Positions 43,821 to 53,005 of a stretch of 64,000 nt of DNA are shown piece by piece. A program made the position numbers and the translations under genes. A model generated the notes under the pieces. That model was not told the DNA's origin. It did not search any database and worked only from the letters and a program-made list of their open reading frames with translations. Source of the DNA: LH-M37 sp032251315. GTDB taxonomy: Bacteria > Pseudomonadota > Gammaproteobacteria > SZUA-229. Position 1 is the first letter of the stretch. Every line of letters starts with the position of its first letter. Location of the stretch: the NCBI GenBank assembly GCA_032251315.1, contig JAVVEE010000001.1:1-64000 (forward strand), read 5' to 3'.

Positions 43821-44435
43821 ATGAGTTTTGAACCCGTCTATTTCGCCTACGCGCTGATCGCCTATCTTCTGGGTTCTATTTCCACCGCCATCATCACCTG
43901 CAAGCTCATGGGGCTGGAAGATCCGCGTCAGGTCGGCTCCAATAATCCCGGCGCCACCAATGTGCTGCGCACCGGCGGAAAAAAGGCGGCTATTATCACC
44001 CTGCTGGGCGATATGTTGAAGGGGCTACTGCCGGTTCTGGCGATACAGCAACTGCATGGCGACGCGCTGGCACTGGCGATCACCGGCAGCTCGGCCTTTT
44101 TAGGGCATCTTTACCCGCTCTATTATCGCTTCAGGGGCGGCAAGGGCGTTGCCACCTTTTATGGTGTTCTGCTGGGGATTAACTGGATGATCGGCCTGGC
44201 GGCACTGGCGGTATGGGGTCTGGTAGCGCTGCTGTTCAGGATATCCGCGCTGTCGGCACTGGTTTCGGCGCTATGCTCTCCTTTTATCGTCTGGTATTTC
44301 GACGCTTCGGTGACACTGATCGCAGCGACCGCTTTTATGGCGACCCTGCTGTTCTGGCGACACCGCAGCAACATCAAGAACATGATTCAGGGCACAGAAA
44401 AGCCTATTGGCGCTGACAGGCCTAAGCCCGAATAG
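43821..44435 (+). CDS. plsY: Glycerol-3-phosphate acyltransferase PlsY
   Basis: This 204-residue inner-membrane enzyme transfers acyl groups from acyl-phosphate to glycerol-3-phosphate. Motifs are LLGSISTAIITCKLMGLEDPRQVGSNNPGATNVLRTGGKKA (with SNNPGATNVLR), HLYPLYYRFRGGKGVATFYG, and LFWRHRSNIKNMIQGTEK. There are five predicted helices. Its end overlaps the end of tsaD by 14 bases, tail to tail. Confidence 0.95.
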   Translation: MSFEPVYFAYALIAYLLGSISTAIITCKLMGLEDPRQVGSNNPGATNVLRTGGKKAAIITLLGDMLKGLLPVLAIQQLHGDALALAITGSSAFLGHLYPLYYRFRGGKGVATFYGVLLGINWMIGLAALAVWGLVALLFRISALSALVSALCSPFIVWYFDASVTLIAATAFMATLLFWRHRSNIKNMIQGTEKPIGADRPKPE

Positions 44436-45465
44436 CCCCCAGCTCATCCATCGGCCAGCGCGCCCTGGCATCAATGCTCAGCCCTTTGCTCTCACCCGCC
44501 ATTAAACGCAGACAGCCCACATAGGCGATCATGGCGCCATTGTCGGTGCAGAACTCGGTGCGCGGATAATAGAGCTCGCTCCCCTCCTTCTTCACCATGG
44601 CGGCTAATTGCCGGCGCAGATGCTGATTCGCGCCCACGCCCCCGGCGATGACCAACGTTTTGCAGTGTGTCTGCCTGAGCGCACGTCGACATTTGATCGA
44701 CAGCGTATCCACCACCGCCTCTTCAAAAGCGCGGGCCACGTCAGCGCGGCCCTGCGTCAGTTTTTCGCACTGCCCTTCAGATTCAGCCTGGAGATCATGC
44801 CAGGTATTCAGGGCAAAGGTTTTCAGGCCGCTGAAACTGAAATCCAGCCCGGGGCGATCAGTCATCGGGCGCGGAAACTTATATGCACCGGCCCTGCCCT
44901 GTTCGGCAAGTTTCGCCAGAATGGGGCCACCCGGGTAACTCAGCCCCAGCATCTTGGCGGTTTTATCAAAGGCTTCACCAGCGGCATCATCCAGACTTTG
45001 CCCCAGAATTTCATACTGGCCGACGCCGGTAACGTAGGCTAGAAGCGTATGCCCGCCGGAAACCAGCAGCGCCACAAAGGGGAATTTCGGCGGGTTTTCC
45101 TCCAGCATCGGCGCCAGCAAATGTCCTTCCATATGATGCACCTCCTGCGCAGGCACACCCAGTGCCCAGGCCAGACTGCGCCCCACACAGGCCCCTGACA
45201 TGAGCGCGCCGATCAGGCCCGGCCCTGCGGTGTAGGCAACCCCCTCTATTTCGCTCCGGGTGATGTCCGCCTGCTGCAGAACCTGCTCCATCAACGGCAC
45301 CAGATAGCGAATATGGTCGCGCGAAGCCAGTTCGGGCACGACCCCGCCATACTCGGCATGCAGCTCGACCTGACTGTGCAGCACGTGAGCCAGCAGGCCT
45401 TTTTCGCTATCAAAAAGCGCTATCCCGGTCTCGTCGCAGGAGCTTTCAATTCCCAGAACAATCAT
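44422..45465 (-). CDS. tsaD: tRNA N6-adenosine threonylcarbamoyltransferase TsaD
   Basis: This 347-residue ASKHA-fold enzyme transfers the threonylcarbamoyl group to A37 of ANN-reading tRNAs. It starts MIVLGIESSCDETGIALF, has metal-binding HHMEGHLLAPM, nucleotide loops VSGGHTLL and IAGGVGANQHLR, and the terminal FCTDNGAMIAYVG. It is divergent from rpsU, the common gammaproteobacterial arrangement. Confidence 0.97.
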   Translation of the reverse strand: MIVLGIESSCDETGIALFDSEKGLLAHVLHSQVELHAEYGGVVPELASRDHIRYLVPLMEQVLQQADITRSEIEGVAYTAGPGLIGALMSGACVGRSLAWALGVPAQEVHHMEGHLLAPMLEENPPKFPFVALLVSGGHTLLAYVTGVGQYEILGQSLDDAAGEAFDKTAKMLGLSYPGGPILAKLAEQGRAGAYKFPRPMTDRPGLDFSFSGLKTFALNTWHDLQAESEGQCEKLTQGRADVARAFEEAVVDTLSIKCRRALRQTHCKTLVIAGGVGANQHLRRQLAAMVKKEGSELYYPRTEFCTDNGAMIAYVGCLRLMAGESKGLSIDARARWPMDELGAIRA

Positions 45466-45504
45466 TTAATGCTGTTTTATCCTCTTAAGTAATAATCTTA
45501 GGCT

Positions 45505-45532
45505 TTTGGATTCAGTTATTATGCGATATACT
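45505..45532 (+). promoter_or_regulatory. Sigma-70 promoter of rpsU
   Basis: TTTGGA (45505-45510) and TATACT (45527-45532) are 16 bases apart in the tsaD-rpsU divergent space; the start would be near 45540, about 50 bases before the S21 start codon. Confidence 0.5.
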
Positions 45533-45587
45533 ACGTCGTTTCCCGCAGTTGTATGCGGATTTTTTATGTATTTTTTTGAGAGAAACT

Positions 45588-45818
45588 ATGCCAGCCATAC
45601 GAGTTAAAGAAAACGAGCCGTTCGACGTTGCCCTGCGCCGCTTCAAGCGCGCCTGTGAAAAAGCGGGTGTTTTGACCGATGTTCGTGCCCGCGAAGCTTA
45701 CGAAAAGCCCACTACTGAACGCAAGCGTAAAGCTGCCGCTGCAGTGAAGCGCCACCTGAAAAAGCTATCTAAAGAACGCAGCACATTCGCGCGTTCACCT
45801 CACCAACGTCGACGTTAA
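45588..45818 (+). CDS. rpsU: 30S ribosomal protein S21
   Basis: The frame is open from 45549, but ATG 45588 (MPAIRVKENEPFDVALRRFKR) is the family start and has AGAG upstream. The 76-residue product is highly basic at the end (KKLSKERSTFARSPHQRRR). S21 helps base pairing at the Shine-Dalgarno site. It heads the rpsU-yqeY pair; dnaG, often the next gene, is here 14 kb away. Confidence 0.96.
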   Translation: MPAIRVKENEPFDVALRRFKRACEKAGVLTDVRAREAYEKPTTERKRKAAAAVKRHLKKLSKERSTFARSPHQRRR

Positions 45819-45836
45819 TGCCGGAAACCGCACGCC

Positions 45837-46289
45837 ATGAGTAGCGCCCTGAAAAACAACCTACAGGATGCGATGAAGGCGGCGATGAAGGCCGGCGACA
45901 AGCAACGTCTTGCCGTCATTCGTCTGATCATGTCGGCACTAAAGCAGGTAGAGGTGGATGAGCGTATTGAGCTGGATGACACCCGGGTCATAGCCATTCT
46001 GGACAAGATGCTGAAGCAGCGTCGTGAATCTATCAGCATGTTCGATCAGGCGGGACGCGATGATCTGGCCAGTATAGAGCGCGCTGAAATCGAGGTTATC
46101 CAGACCTTTCTGCCGCAACCACTCAGTGACGATGAAATTGACGCCATCATTAAAGAGGCTATCAACCAAACCGGCGCCGAATCCATAAAGGACATGGGCA
46201 AGGTGATGGGCATCGTCCGTCCCCGAGTCGTCGGTCGCGGTGACATGAGCGCTATTAGCGAAAAAATAAAAACAACTCTCACTACTTAA
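45837..46289 (+). CDS. yqeY: GatB/YqeY domain protein
   Basis: This 150-residue protein is the stand-alone YqeY family (LKNNLQDAMKAAMKAGDKQRLAVIRLIMSALKQVEVDER; ETFLPQPLSD-like VIQTFLPQPLSDDEI; DMGKVMGIVRPRVVGRGDMSAISEKIK). It resembles the tRNA-contacting tail of GatB; its cellular role is not settled. It follows rpsU by 18 bases and precedes hemE by two. Confidence 0.95.
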   Translation: MSSALKNNLQDAMKAAMKAGDKQRLAVIRLIMSALKQVEVDERIELDDTRVIAILDKMLKQRRESISMFDQAGRDDLASIERAEIEVIQTFLPQPLSDDEIDAIIKEAINQTGAESIKDMGKVMGIVRPRVVGRGDMSAISEKIKTTLTT

Positions 46290-46291
46290 TT

Positions 46292-47368
46292 ATGCCAGCT
46301 AGCCACCCCTCTCTGAAAAACGACCGACTGATTCGCGCCTTACTGAGGCAACCGGTTGATCGCACTCCCGTCTGGATTATGCGCCAGGCCGGACGTTACC
46401 TGCCTGAATACCGCGCCGTGCGCGAACAGGCCGGCGACTTTATGAGCCTGTGCCGATCACCCGAACTGGCCTGTGAAGTCACCATGCAGCCGCTGCGCCG
46501 TTTTGATCTGGATGCAGCCATCCTGTTTTCGGATATTCTGACCATCCCTGACGCCATGGGACTGGGACTCTATTTCGAGGAGGGTGAAGGTCCCAAATTC
46601 AAGCGCACTCTGAAAAGCGCCGCTGATATTGCCAAACTGGCCGCACCCGATCCGCATGATGAATTATCCTATGTCATTGATGCAGTCAGCCTGATCAGAA
46701 AAGAGCTGAACGGCGAAGTACCCTTGATCGGCTTCTCCGGCAGCCCGTGGACACTGGCTACCTACATGGTCGAAGGCGGCAGCAGCAAAACCTTCTCCAA
46801 AATCAAAGCCCTGCTGTTCGAAGACCCTAAAGCCGCCCATCAGTTGATGTCGGTTCTGGCCGATTCTGTCGCCGCTTATCTTAATGCACAAATTGCGGCG
46901 GGTGCACAGGCGGTGATGATTTTTGACAGCTGGGGCGGCGCCCTCAGCACGGCTCACTACATGGAATTCTCGCTCGCCTACATGCAGCGAATTGTTGACC
47001 AGCTGACACGTGAAAAAGACGGTGAGAAAATCCCGGTCACCCTGTTCACCAAGGGCGGCGGACTCTGGCTGAAAGAGCTGGCAGCCACCGGCTGTGATGC
47101 GCTGAGCCTGGACTGGACTATTGATATCGGCGTGGCACGCGCCCAGGTTGGCGATAAAGTGGCACTGCAAGGCAATATGGATCCTGCTGCGATGAGCACC
47201 TCGCCTGCCGTCATCAAGGCCGAAGCCGAACGCATTCTAGCCTCCTACGGTCAGGGCTCCGGCCACATTTTCAACCTCGGCCACGGCATCACTCCCAACA
47301 TCAAGCCGGACAATGTTAAGGCCCTGGTGGATGCGGTACACGAAGCCAGCGCACAGTATCACCGCTGA
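46292..47368 (+). CDS. hemE: Uroporphyrinogen decarboxylase
   Basis: This 358-residue enzyme converts uroporphyrinogen III to coproporphyrinogen III in haem synthesis. It shows PVWIMRQAGRYLPEYR, the FSDILTIPDAMG block with catalytic aspartate, GFSGSPWTLATYMVEGG, MIFDSWGGALS and NLGHGITPN. Haem supply fits the several c-type cytochromes encoded nearby. The gene is complete; a scaffold gap begins 30 bases after its stop. Confidence 0.98.
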   Translation: MPASHPSLKNDRLIRALLRQPVDRTPVWIMRQAGRYLPEYRAVREQAGDFMSLCRSPELACEVTMQPLRRFDLDAAILFSDILTIPDAMGLGLYFEEGEGPKFKRTLKSAADIAKLAAPDPHDELSYVIDAVSLIRKELNGEVPLIGFSGSPWTLATYMVEGGSSKTFSKIKALLFEDPKAAHQLMSVLADSVAAYLNAQIAAGAQAVMIFDSWGGALSTAHYMEFSLAYMQRIVDQLTREKDGEKIPVTLFTKGGGLWLKELAATGCDALSLDWTIDIGVARAQVGDKVALQGNMDPAAMSTSPAVIKAEAERILASYGQGSGHIFNLGHGITPNIKPDNVKALVDAVHEASAQYHR

Positions 47369-47398
47369 TAAATAAAAAAAACAGGATCTGCGCCGTCG

Positions 47399-47496
47399 NN
47401 NNNNNNNNNNNNNNNNNNNNNNNNNNNNNNNNNNNNNNNNNNNNNNNNNNNNNNNNNNNNNNNNNNNNNNNNNNNNNNNNNNNNNNNNNNNNNNNN
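47399..47496. other. Assembly gap (98 N)
   Basis: The run of N is bounded on both sides by the same eight bases, CGCCGTCG (47391-47398 and 47497-47504). The true distance is unknown. The start of the cytochrome gene downstream is lost here. Confidence 0.99.
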
Positions 47497-47497
47497 C

Positions 47498-47908
47498 GCC
47501 GTCGCTCCACTTCTCTGGCTCTGTACCGCCGCCCCATCAATCGCCAATGAAGATTCCAGAGAGCTCGTTCAGCTGCCGGAAATGATGCAGCAACACATGA
47601 TGAGCAACATGCGCGATCATCTGGCGGCCATCAACGAAATATTAATCATGCTGGCCGAGAATGAGTCGGAAAAGGCCGCTGATATTGCCGAATCCCGTCT
47701 GGGCATGAGCTCACTGGGATTACACGGCGCCGGCCACATGGCCGGGTTCATGCCGGAGGAGATGCAGCAGATGGGTACGCGGATGCACCGGGCGGCCAGT
47801 CATTTTTCCCTGCAGGCGCAGGTCGGCGATACCTCAGACATCTACAAAGCGCTCTCGGAAATCACTTCTGCCTGTGCTGCCTGTCACGCCGGCTATCGTA
47901 TTAGATAA
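47498..47908 (+). CDS. Class II cytochrome c (c'/c556-like), 5' end in gap
   Basis: The frame is open out of the gap and reads AVAPLLWLCTAAPSIANED, the hydrophobic part and cleavage site of a signal peptide, then a four-helix-bundle-like mature protein (~115 residues) ending in CAACHAGYRIR. A single CxxCH close to the C-terminus is the class II (c'/c556) pattern. It would be a periplasmic haem protein. If the two gap edges simply overlap at CGCCGTCG, the frame continues upstream as NKKNRICAVAPLL, a convincing signal peptide start but without a normal start codon. Confidence 0.8.
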   Translation, partial: AVAPLLWLCTAAPSIANEDSRELVQLPEMMQQHMMSNMRDHLAAINEILIMLAENESEKAADIAESRLGMSSLGLHGAGHMAGFMPEEMQQMGTRMHRAASHFSLQAQVGDTSDIYKALSEITSACAACHAGYRIR

Positions 47909-47915
47909 TACTGGA

Positions 47916-47953
47916 AATTGCCTGAACAGCCGCTGGGTTTTCAGGGCAATTAA
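47916..47953. terminator. Weak hairpin between cytochrome c' and mrcA
   Basis: AATTGCC-TGAA pairs with TTCA-GGGCAATT with one bulged base and an 11-base loop, between two convergent genes. No T run follows, so function as a terminator is uncertain. Confidence 0.4.
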
Positions 47954-47995
47954 TCAGAGGAAAAACCACAACAACCTCTTATAAAACCGGCATCC

Positions 47996-50587
47996 TTAAA
48001 ACAGCTGCTCAGGGATCGGCGCACCGCTTTTGCTACCGGCATTTGTCTCTGCCGCCGAATTACCTATCGCAGGGGCGTTCTCGCTTCTAAAAATTTCGAA
48101 GATGGCGTCCTTGTCCAGATCGCTCGCGGCGGCACCGGTTTCGGCATTAATCTTCATCGTCACCAGACCGTCGGGGCGCTGAAACTGTTTCTCCGGCACT
48201 CCCGCCAGCGCCTCTTTCATGAAATCAATCCAGATCGGCAAGGCCGCTTTCGAGCCCGTTTCAACGTGCCCCAGCGGTTTCAACTGATCAAAGCCAACCC
48301 AGGTTACAGCCACCAGATCCGGGTTGTAACCGTTGAACCAGGCATCCTTTTGATCATTGGTGGTTCCGGTTTTACCGGCGAGATCCCTGCGTCCCAGCGA
48401 AAGCGCCCTGCGACCGGTACCCCGCAACACCACATCCTGTAGCATTGAATTCACCTGATAAACCAGGCGCGGTTCCAGAGTCCGTTCGGCCTGTCGGGGC
48501 AGTACCATCAGGATCTCTTCTTCCTCACCTTCAACAGTCGGGCTCGCAGCGCTGTCGCTGCCGTCATCCTCTTCACCTTCCACAGCCGAACTCGCAGCGC
48601 TGACGCTGACACTATCCAGGCTACGTTCAGCCAGTTCACAGGCGACACAGGCGACCGCCGGATCCGCCTCGAACAGCACATTACCTTCCATATCTGTTAT
48701 GCGATCAATCAGATAAGGCTGCACCCGATAGCCGCCATTAGCCAGCACGGCGTAAGCGCGCGCCATTTGCAGCGGGCTCACTCCGCCACTACCCAATGCC
48801 AGCGAGAGATCGTGTGGCAAAGTGCTGTCATCAAAGCCGAAATTGCGGGCGTATTTTGTGGCGTAACCCACACCCACCGAACGCAACAGCCGAATGGAAA
48901 CCAGATTACGGGATTTGTACAAAGCCATGCGTAACCGGGTCGGCCCGTGGAATCGACCGCTGTAGTTTTCCGGACGCCAGGAAGCTTCCAGCTGCTCATC
49001 CTCAAAGACTACAGGGGCATCATTAATCAGACTTGCGGGGGTAAATGATTTTGACAACGCCGCAGAATAGATTACCGGCTTAAAACCCGAACCCGGCTGA
49101 CGCTGGGCCTGAGTGACTCGATTGAATTTGCTCTGCCGAAAATCCAGACCGCCCTTGAGCGCCTGGATGGCACCATCATTGGGAGCGAGAGCGACCAACG
49201 CCCCCTGCACTTCCGGCGCCTGGGCCAGTGCCAGAGAATCATCTTCCTCCCCGGACACCCAGATCACATCGCCTACACGCAGGACGTCACTGATCTGCTT
49301 CGGCTCCTCGCCCACCCGGTTCAGGCTCACATAGGGCCGTGCCCAGCTAATGCCTGCCCACGGCAGCACTGCCCGCTCGCCGTTTTTCAGCAATATTTGA
49401 GCATACCGGCCGGTAACGGGCTCTGTTTGATTATCGGTTTCATCATCACCTGGTTGCTCTTTCTTCTCCGATGCCTCTTCCGGCTCGTCGTGAATGGACA
49501 GGACTAACGCAGGCCGCAACAAACCGAAATCGCTATCCGCTTCGAGAATCTTGAGCAACGCCTCATCCTCATTGAGCAGACCGGATTCGTCATCCTTCTC
49601 ATTGAGCTCAACATGGCGGATTACGCCGCGAAATCCATGGCGATGATCATAATCCACCAGCCCATTCCACAGGCTGGCATTCGCCGCCAGCTGAAGCTTG
49701 TCCTTAATAGTGGTGTAGACGTTAAGCCCTCTTGAATAAGCCTCTTCACCAAATTGCTGGACAATTTCAGCACGAACCATTTCATTCACGTAGGGAGCCG
49801 GCACCTCAACCCGGCTGAGCTTACGCTCAGCGGTCACCGCCATCTGCTTCTCATATTCATAGGCATCTGCTGAAATAAAATCCAGCGAACGCATGCGTGA
49901 CAGCACGTAGTTACGCCGTGACAATGCCCGCTCCGGATTAACCACCGGATTGTAACGCGACGGTGCCTTGGGCAGGCCGGCAATCATAGCGATCTGGGCG
50001 ATACTGAGTTCATCAAGATTTTTGCCGTAATAGATATAAGCGGCGGCGGCGACGCCGTAGGCACGATTACCCAGATAGATCTTATTCAAATAGAGCTCAA
50101 GGATTTTCTGCTTACTCAGCTCCTGCTCGATTTTCAGCGCCAGAAAGATCTCACGAATTTTGCGGATATAAGTTTTTTCCTTGGTGAGATAGATGTTCCT
50201 TGCCAGCTGCATGGTAATGGTACTGCCGCCCTGTCCACGTTCGCCGGTTTTAATCAAATTTATCACGGCACGCAGAATGCCCTGATAGTCGACACCGTCG
50301 TGTTCGTAAAAGCGATTATCTTCTGCCGCCAGAAACGCCTGTTGCACTAATTCGGGTATCTCATCCAGCGTTTTCGGGATGCGTCTTTTCTCACCAAATT
50401 CACCCAATAATGAGCCATCGCTGCTATATATACGCAAAGGAACTTGCAGGCGCGTATCACTCATGCCTTCGACGGAAGGCAATTGTGGCTCAAGATAAAA
50501 ATATAAGCCCAGTAGCGCTAACGATGAAAGCACTGATATCGCCAATGAGGCTATTAAACCGTATTTAAATGTTCTAGCCAGCTTCAT
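47996..50587 (-). CDS. mrcA: Penicillin-binding protein 1A
   Basis: This 863-residue bifunctional enzyme polymerises and cross-links peptidoglycan. It has an N-terminal membrane helix (about 10-32), the GT51 glycosyltransferase (AAEDNRFYEHDGVDYQGILRA; GGSTITMQLARN), an OB-like insertion with the acidic patch EEASEKKEQPGDDETD, and the transpeptidase with the SxxK motif in PGSGFKPVIYSAAL, SRN (KSRNLVSIRL) and KTGTT. A 16-residue acidic duplication (SAASSAVEGEED / SAASPTVEGEEE) is inserted before the KTG box. It is divergent from pilM, the classical mrcA-pilMNOPQ arrangement. Confidence 0.97.
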   Translation of the reverse strand: MKLARTFKYGLIASLAISVLSSLALLGLYFYLEPQLPSVEGMSDTRLQVPLRIYSSDGSLLGEFGEKRRIPKTLDEIPELVQQAFLAAEDNRFYEHDGVDYQGILRAVINLIKTGERGQGGSTITMQLARNIYLTKEKTYIRKIREIFLALKIEQELSKQKILELYLNKIYLGNRAYGVAAAAYIYYGKNLDELSIAQIAMIAGLPKAPSRYNPVVNPERALSRRNYVLSRMRSLDFISADAYEYEKQMAVTAERKLSRVEVPAPYVNEMVRAEIVQQFGEEAYSRGLNVYTTIKDKLQLAANASLWNGLVDYDHRHGFRGVIRHVELNEKDDESGLLNEDEALLKILEADSDFGLLRPALVLSIHDEPEEASEKKEQPGDDETDNQTEPVTGRYAQILLKNGERAVLPWAGISWARPYVSLNRVGEEPKQISDVLRVGDVIWVSGEEDDSLALAQAPEVQGALVALAPNDGAIQALKGGLDFRQSKFNRVTQAQRQPGSGFKPVIYSAALSKSFTPASLINDAPVVFEDEQLEASWRPENYSGRFHGPTRLRMALYKSRNLVSIRLLRSVGVGYATKYARNFGFDDSTLPHDLSLALGSGGVSPLQMARAYAVLANGGYRVQPYLIDRITDMEGNVLFEADPAVACVACELAERSLDSVSVSAASSAVEGEEDDGSDSAASPTVEGEEEEILMVLPRQAERTLEPRLVYQVNSMLQDVVLRGTGRRALSLGRRDLAGKTGTTNDQKDAWFNGYNPDLVAVTWVGFDQLKPLGHVETGSKAALPIWIDFMKEALAGVPEKQFQRPDGLVTMKINAETGAAASDLDKDAIFEIFRSENAPAIGNSAAETNAGSKSGAPIPEQLF
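48515..48610 (-). repeat. 48-base tandem duplication inside mrcA
   Basis: Two imperfect copies with a 48-base period (for example CTCGCAGCGCTG at 48543 and 48591) encode the two acidic 16-residue units. The reading frame is kept. Confidence 0.75.
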
Positions 50588-50707
50588 GATTCACTTTATA
50601 TATTACTGAAAGAGGGTGCAAATTATAATCTTTTGACTATGCTTTGGCGATTAATTCATCTTTTGACTAGAATTATTCAATACTTACATCTAGTATCTAA
50701 TGCATAG

Positions 50708-50737
50708 TTGCATATATGTTCTATAACTACCTAAAAT
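50708..50737 (+). promoter_or_regulatory. Predicted promoter of pilMNOPQ
   Basis: TTGCAT (50708-50713) and TAAAAT (50732-50737) are 18 bases apart, just before the GTG start of pilM. Two TTTTGACTA copies further upstream (near 50632 and 50664) might be additional -35 elements or half-sites. Confidence 0.5.
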
Positions 50738-50760
50738 AAATAGATTATGGGGATTGAGAC

Positions 50761-51828
50761 GTGTCTCTGCTGAAACGAAAAAAACCTGTCTTGCTGGGTC
50801 TGGATATCAGCTCTACTACGGTAAAGCTGCTCGAATTATCCTGCACCAACGGGCAATACAAGGTCGAAAGCATGGCTATCGAGCCATTGCCGGATGACGC
50901 TGTCTCCGATAAAAACATTCAGGACACCGAAGCGGTGGGCGAATGCATCCAGAAAGCGCTTAAAAAAAGCGGCTCCAAACTCAAAAATGCAGCAGTGGCG
51001 GTTGCGGGCTCGGCAGTAATCACCAAAATCATCACCATGTCCGCCAACCTGATCGATAATGACAGCGAGCTTGAAGCCCAGATTCTGATGGAAGCCGATC
51101 AATACATCCCCTATCCCCTGGAAGAAATTAACCTCGATTTCGAAGTGATCGGTCCGACCGAAGGCAACCCTGAAACTATAGACGTGCTGCTGGCAGCCTC
51201 TCGCAGTGAAATCATTGAGGCCCGCACCACCGCGCTGGAACTCGGCGGTCTGAAAGCCAAAATTGTTGATGTTGAAGCTTACACCATTGAGCAATCCTCC
51301 TCATTGATTGCCCGGCAGATAGAAGACGGCGATGACAACCGGATTATTGCCGTCATTGACATAGGCGCTACCATGACCAGCCTGAACGTGATCGAAAATG
51401 GCAGCCTGATTTATACCCGTGAACAGAGTTTTGGCGGCAAACAGCTTACCGAAGAGATTATGCGTCGCTACGGCCTCTCTTATGAAGAAGCCGGGCGACT
51501 AAAAAAAGTAGGTGGCCTGCCCGACAACTACATTCCTGAAGTACTGGAGCCTTTCAAAGCCACCATTGCACAGCAAGTCGGGCGCTTCCTGCAATTTTTC
51601 TATACTTCGGGACAGCACAATAATGTTAGCCTGATTGCTTTGGCAGGTGGCTGCGCAGCCATACCGGGCATTGATGAGCTAATAGAAAGTCAGCTGGAAA
51701 CACGCACAATCATCGCCAATCCATTTGCCAATATGTCGCTATCATCGAAAGTAAATCCGCAATGGTTAAGCAATGACGCGCCGTCATTAATGATTGCCTG
51801 CGGCCTGGCCATGAGGAGTTTTAATTAA
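50761..51828 (+). CDS. pilM: Type IV pilus inner-membrane platform protein PilM
   Basis: This 355-residue actin-like cytoplasmic protein (KKPVLLGLDISSTTVKLLEL; VIDIGATMTSLNVI; LAGGCAAIPGI) binds the PilN N-terminus and links the pilus alignment complex to the cytoplasm. It starts with GTG (GGGGATTGAG upstream) and overlaps pilN by one base. First gene of a complete pilMNOPQ operon. Confidence 0.96.
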   Translation: MSLLKRKKPVLLGLDISSTTVKLLELSCTNGQYKVESMAIEPLPDDAVSDKNIQDTEAVGECIQKALKKSGSKLKNAAVAVAGSAVITKIITMSANLIDNDSELEAQILMEADQYIPYPLEEINLDFEVIGPTEGNPETIDVLLAASRSEIIEARTTALELGGLKAKIVDVEAYTIEQSSSLIARQIEDGDDNRIIAVIDIGATMTSLNVIENGSLIYTREQSFGGKQLTEEIMRRYGLSYEEAGRLKKVGGLPDNYIPEVLEPFKATIAQQVGRFLQFFYTSGQHNNVSLIALAGGCAAIPGIDELIESQLETRTIIANPFANMSLSSKVNPQWLSNDAPSLMIACGLAMRSFN

Positions 51829-52391
51829 TGGCAAAAATTAACCTGTTACCCTGGCGCGAAGAGCTGCGTGCGGAAAAAACCCGGCAATTTGTCTCCCTCC
51901 TGGGCATGTGCATCTTCATGACAGCGGCTCTCGTTGCTGCTATACATCTTAATATCGCCAATCAAATTGATCATCAGCAATTTCGTAACAATATACTCAC
52001 TAAAGAGATTTCCAAACTTGACCTTGCTCTGAAAGAAATCAAGGCACTGGAAGCGACCAAACAGGAACTGCTGTCCCGCATGGAAGTCATTCAGTCGCTA
52101 CAGCAGCAACGTCCGCAAATTGTTCATCTGTTCGATGAATTTGTCAGGACCGTCCCCGAAGGCATTTTCCTCACCAGCATCAAGCAGAGTGGCAAAGAGC
52201 TGACCATAAACGGCATCGCTGAATCCAATGGCCGGGTATCCGCCTATATGAGAAACATTGATTCTTCTGACTGGATGGCCACACCCCGGTTATCCGTTAT
52301 CGAAACCCAAAAGGGCACAATGAGAAGCAGCAGCTTTGTATTGACCACCTCTCAATCCACCCCTAAAAGTGAAGAAGGAGAAGGTAGCTGA
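51828..52391 (+). CDS. pilN: Type IV pilus assembly protein PilN
   Basis: This 187-residue bitopic protein begins MAKINLLPWREELRAEKTR, whose INLLPWR motif binds PilM. A membrane helix lies at about residues 22-43, followed by a coiled coil and a ferredoxin-like periplasmic domain. It overlaps both neighbours by one base. Confidence 0.95.
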   Translation: MAKINLLPWREELRAEKTRQFVSLLGMCIFMTAALVAAIHLNIANQIDHQQFRNNILTKEISKLDLALKEIKALEATKQELLSRMEVIQSLQQQRPQIVHLFDEFVRTVPEGIFLTSIKQSGKELTINGIAESNGRVSAYMRNIDSSDWMATPRLSVIETQKGTMRSSSFVLTTSQSTPKSEEGEGS

Positions 52392-53005
52392 TGAATCTCT
52401 CTGAAATCGATCTTAATGATATTGATATCAACGATATCAAGAAAATCGGTACGGCGCCCGCGCCCGTCAAAGCGGCATTGATTATTGTTATCTGCATTGC
52501 TGCTGCAGCTGCCGGTTATTTTCTTGATACCACCAAACAGTTGGATGAACTTAAACAAGCCAAAGCCGAAGAACTCACCTTAAGAGATACTTTCGTTGAG
52601 AAGAACAGCACGGCGGTTAATCTGGAAGCCTATAAACAGCAACTCGAAGAGATGCGCTCAACTTTTGGCGCCCTGCTTCGCCAGCTGCCCAACAGCACCG
52701 AAATCGAAACCCTGCTGACAGATATTTCGCAGACCGGCATTTCAAGCGGCCTTGAAATTGAATATTTCAAACCGGAAGGGCTCCGCCCCAAAGAGTTCTA
52801 TGCAGAATATCCTATCAAACTGAAAGTAACAGGTCGCTATCACGAATTTGCCGCCTTTGTAAGCGGTGTCGCTGCATTGCCGCGCATTGTCACACTGCAA
52901 GACATTGCTATTCTGCCCGCCCAGAAAGAGGGCGGATCCAAACTGGTAATGGACATTACTGCGATTACTTACCAGTATCTTGATGAGTCTGCCCAGGACC
53001 AATGA
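52391..53005 (+). CDS. pilO: Type IV pilus assembly protein PilO
   Basis: This 204-residue partner of PilN has a membrane helix at about residues 25-44, a coiled coil and a periplasmic domain (LLTDISQTGISSGLEIEYFKPE; YHEFAAFVSGVAALPRIVTLQDI). It overlaps pilP by four bases. Confidence 0.95.
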   Translation: MNLSEIDLNDIDINDIKKIGTAPAPVKAALIIVICIAAAAAGYFLDTTKQLDELKQAKAEELTLRDTFVEKNSTAVNLEAYKQQLEEMRSTFGALLRQLPNSTEIETLLTDISQTGISSGLEIEYFKPEGLRPKEFYAEYPIKLKVTGRYHEFAAFVSGVAALPRIVTLQDIAILPAQKEGGSKLVMDITAITYQYLDESAQDQ

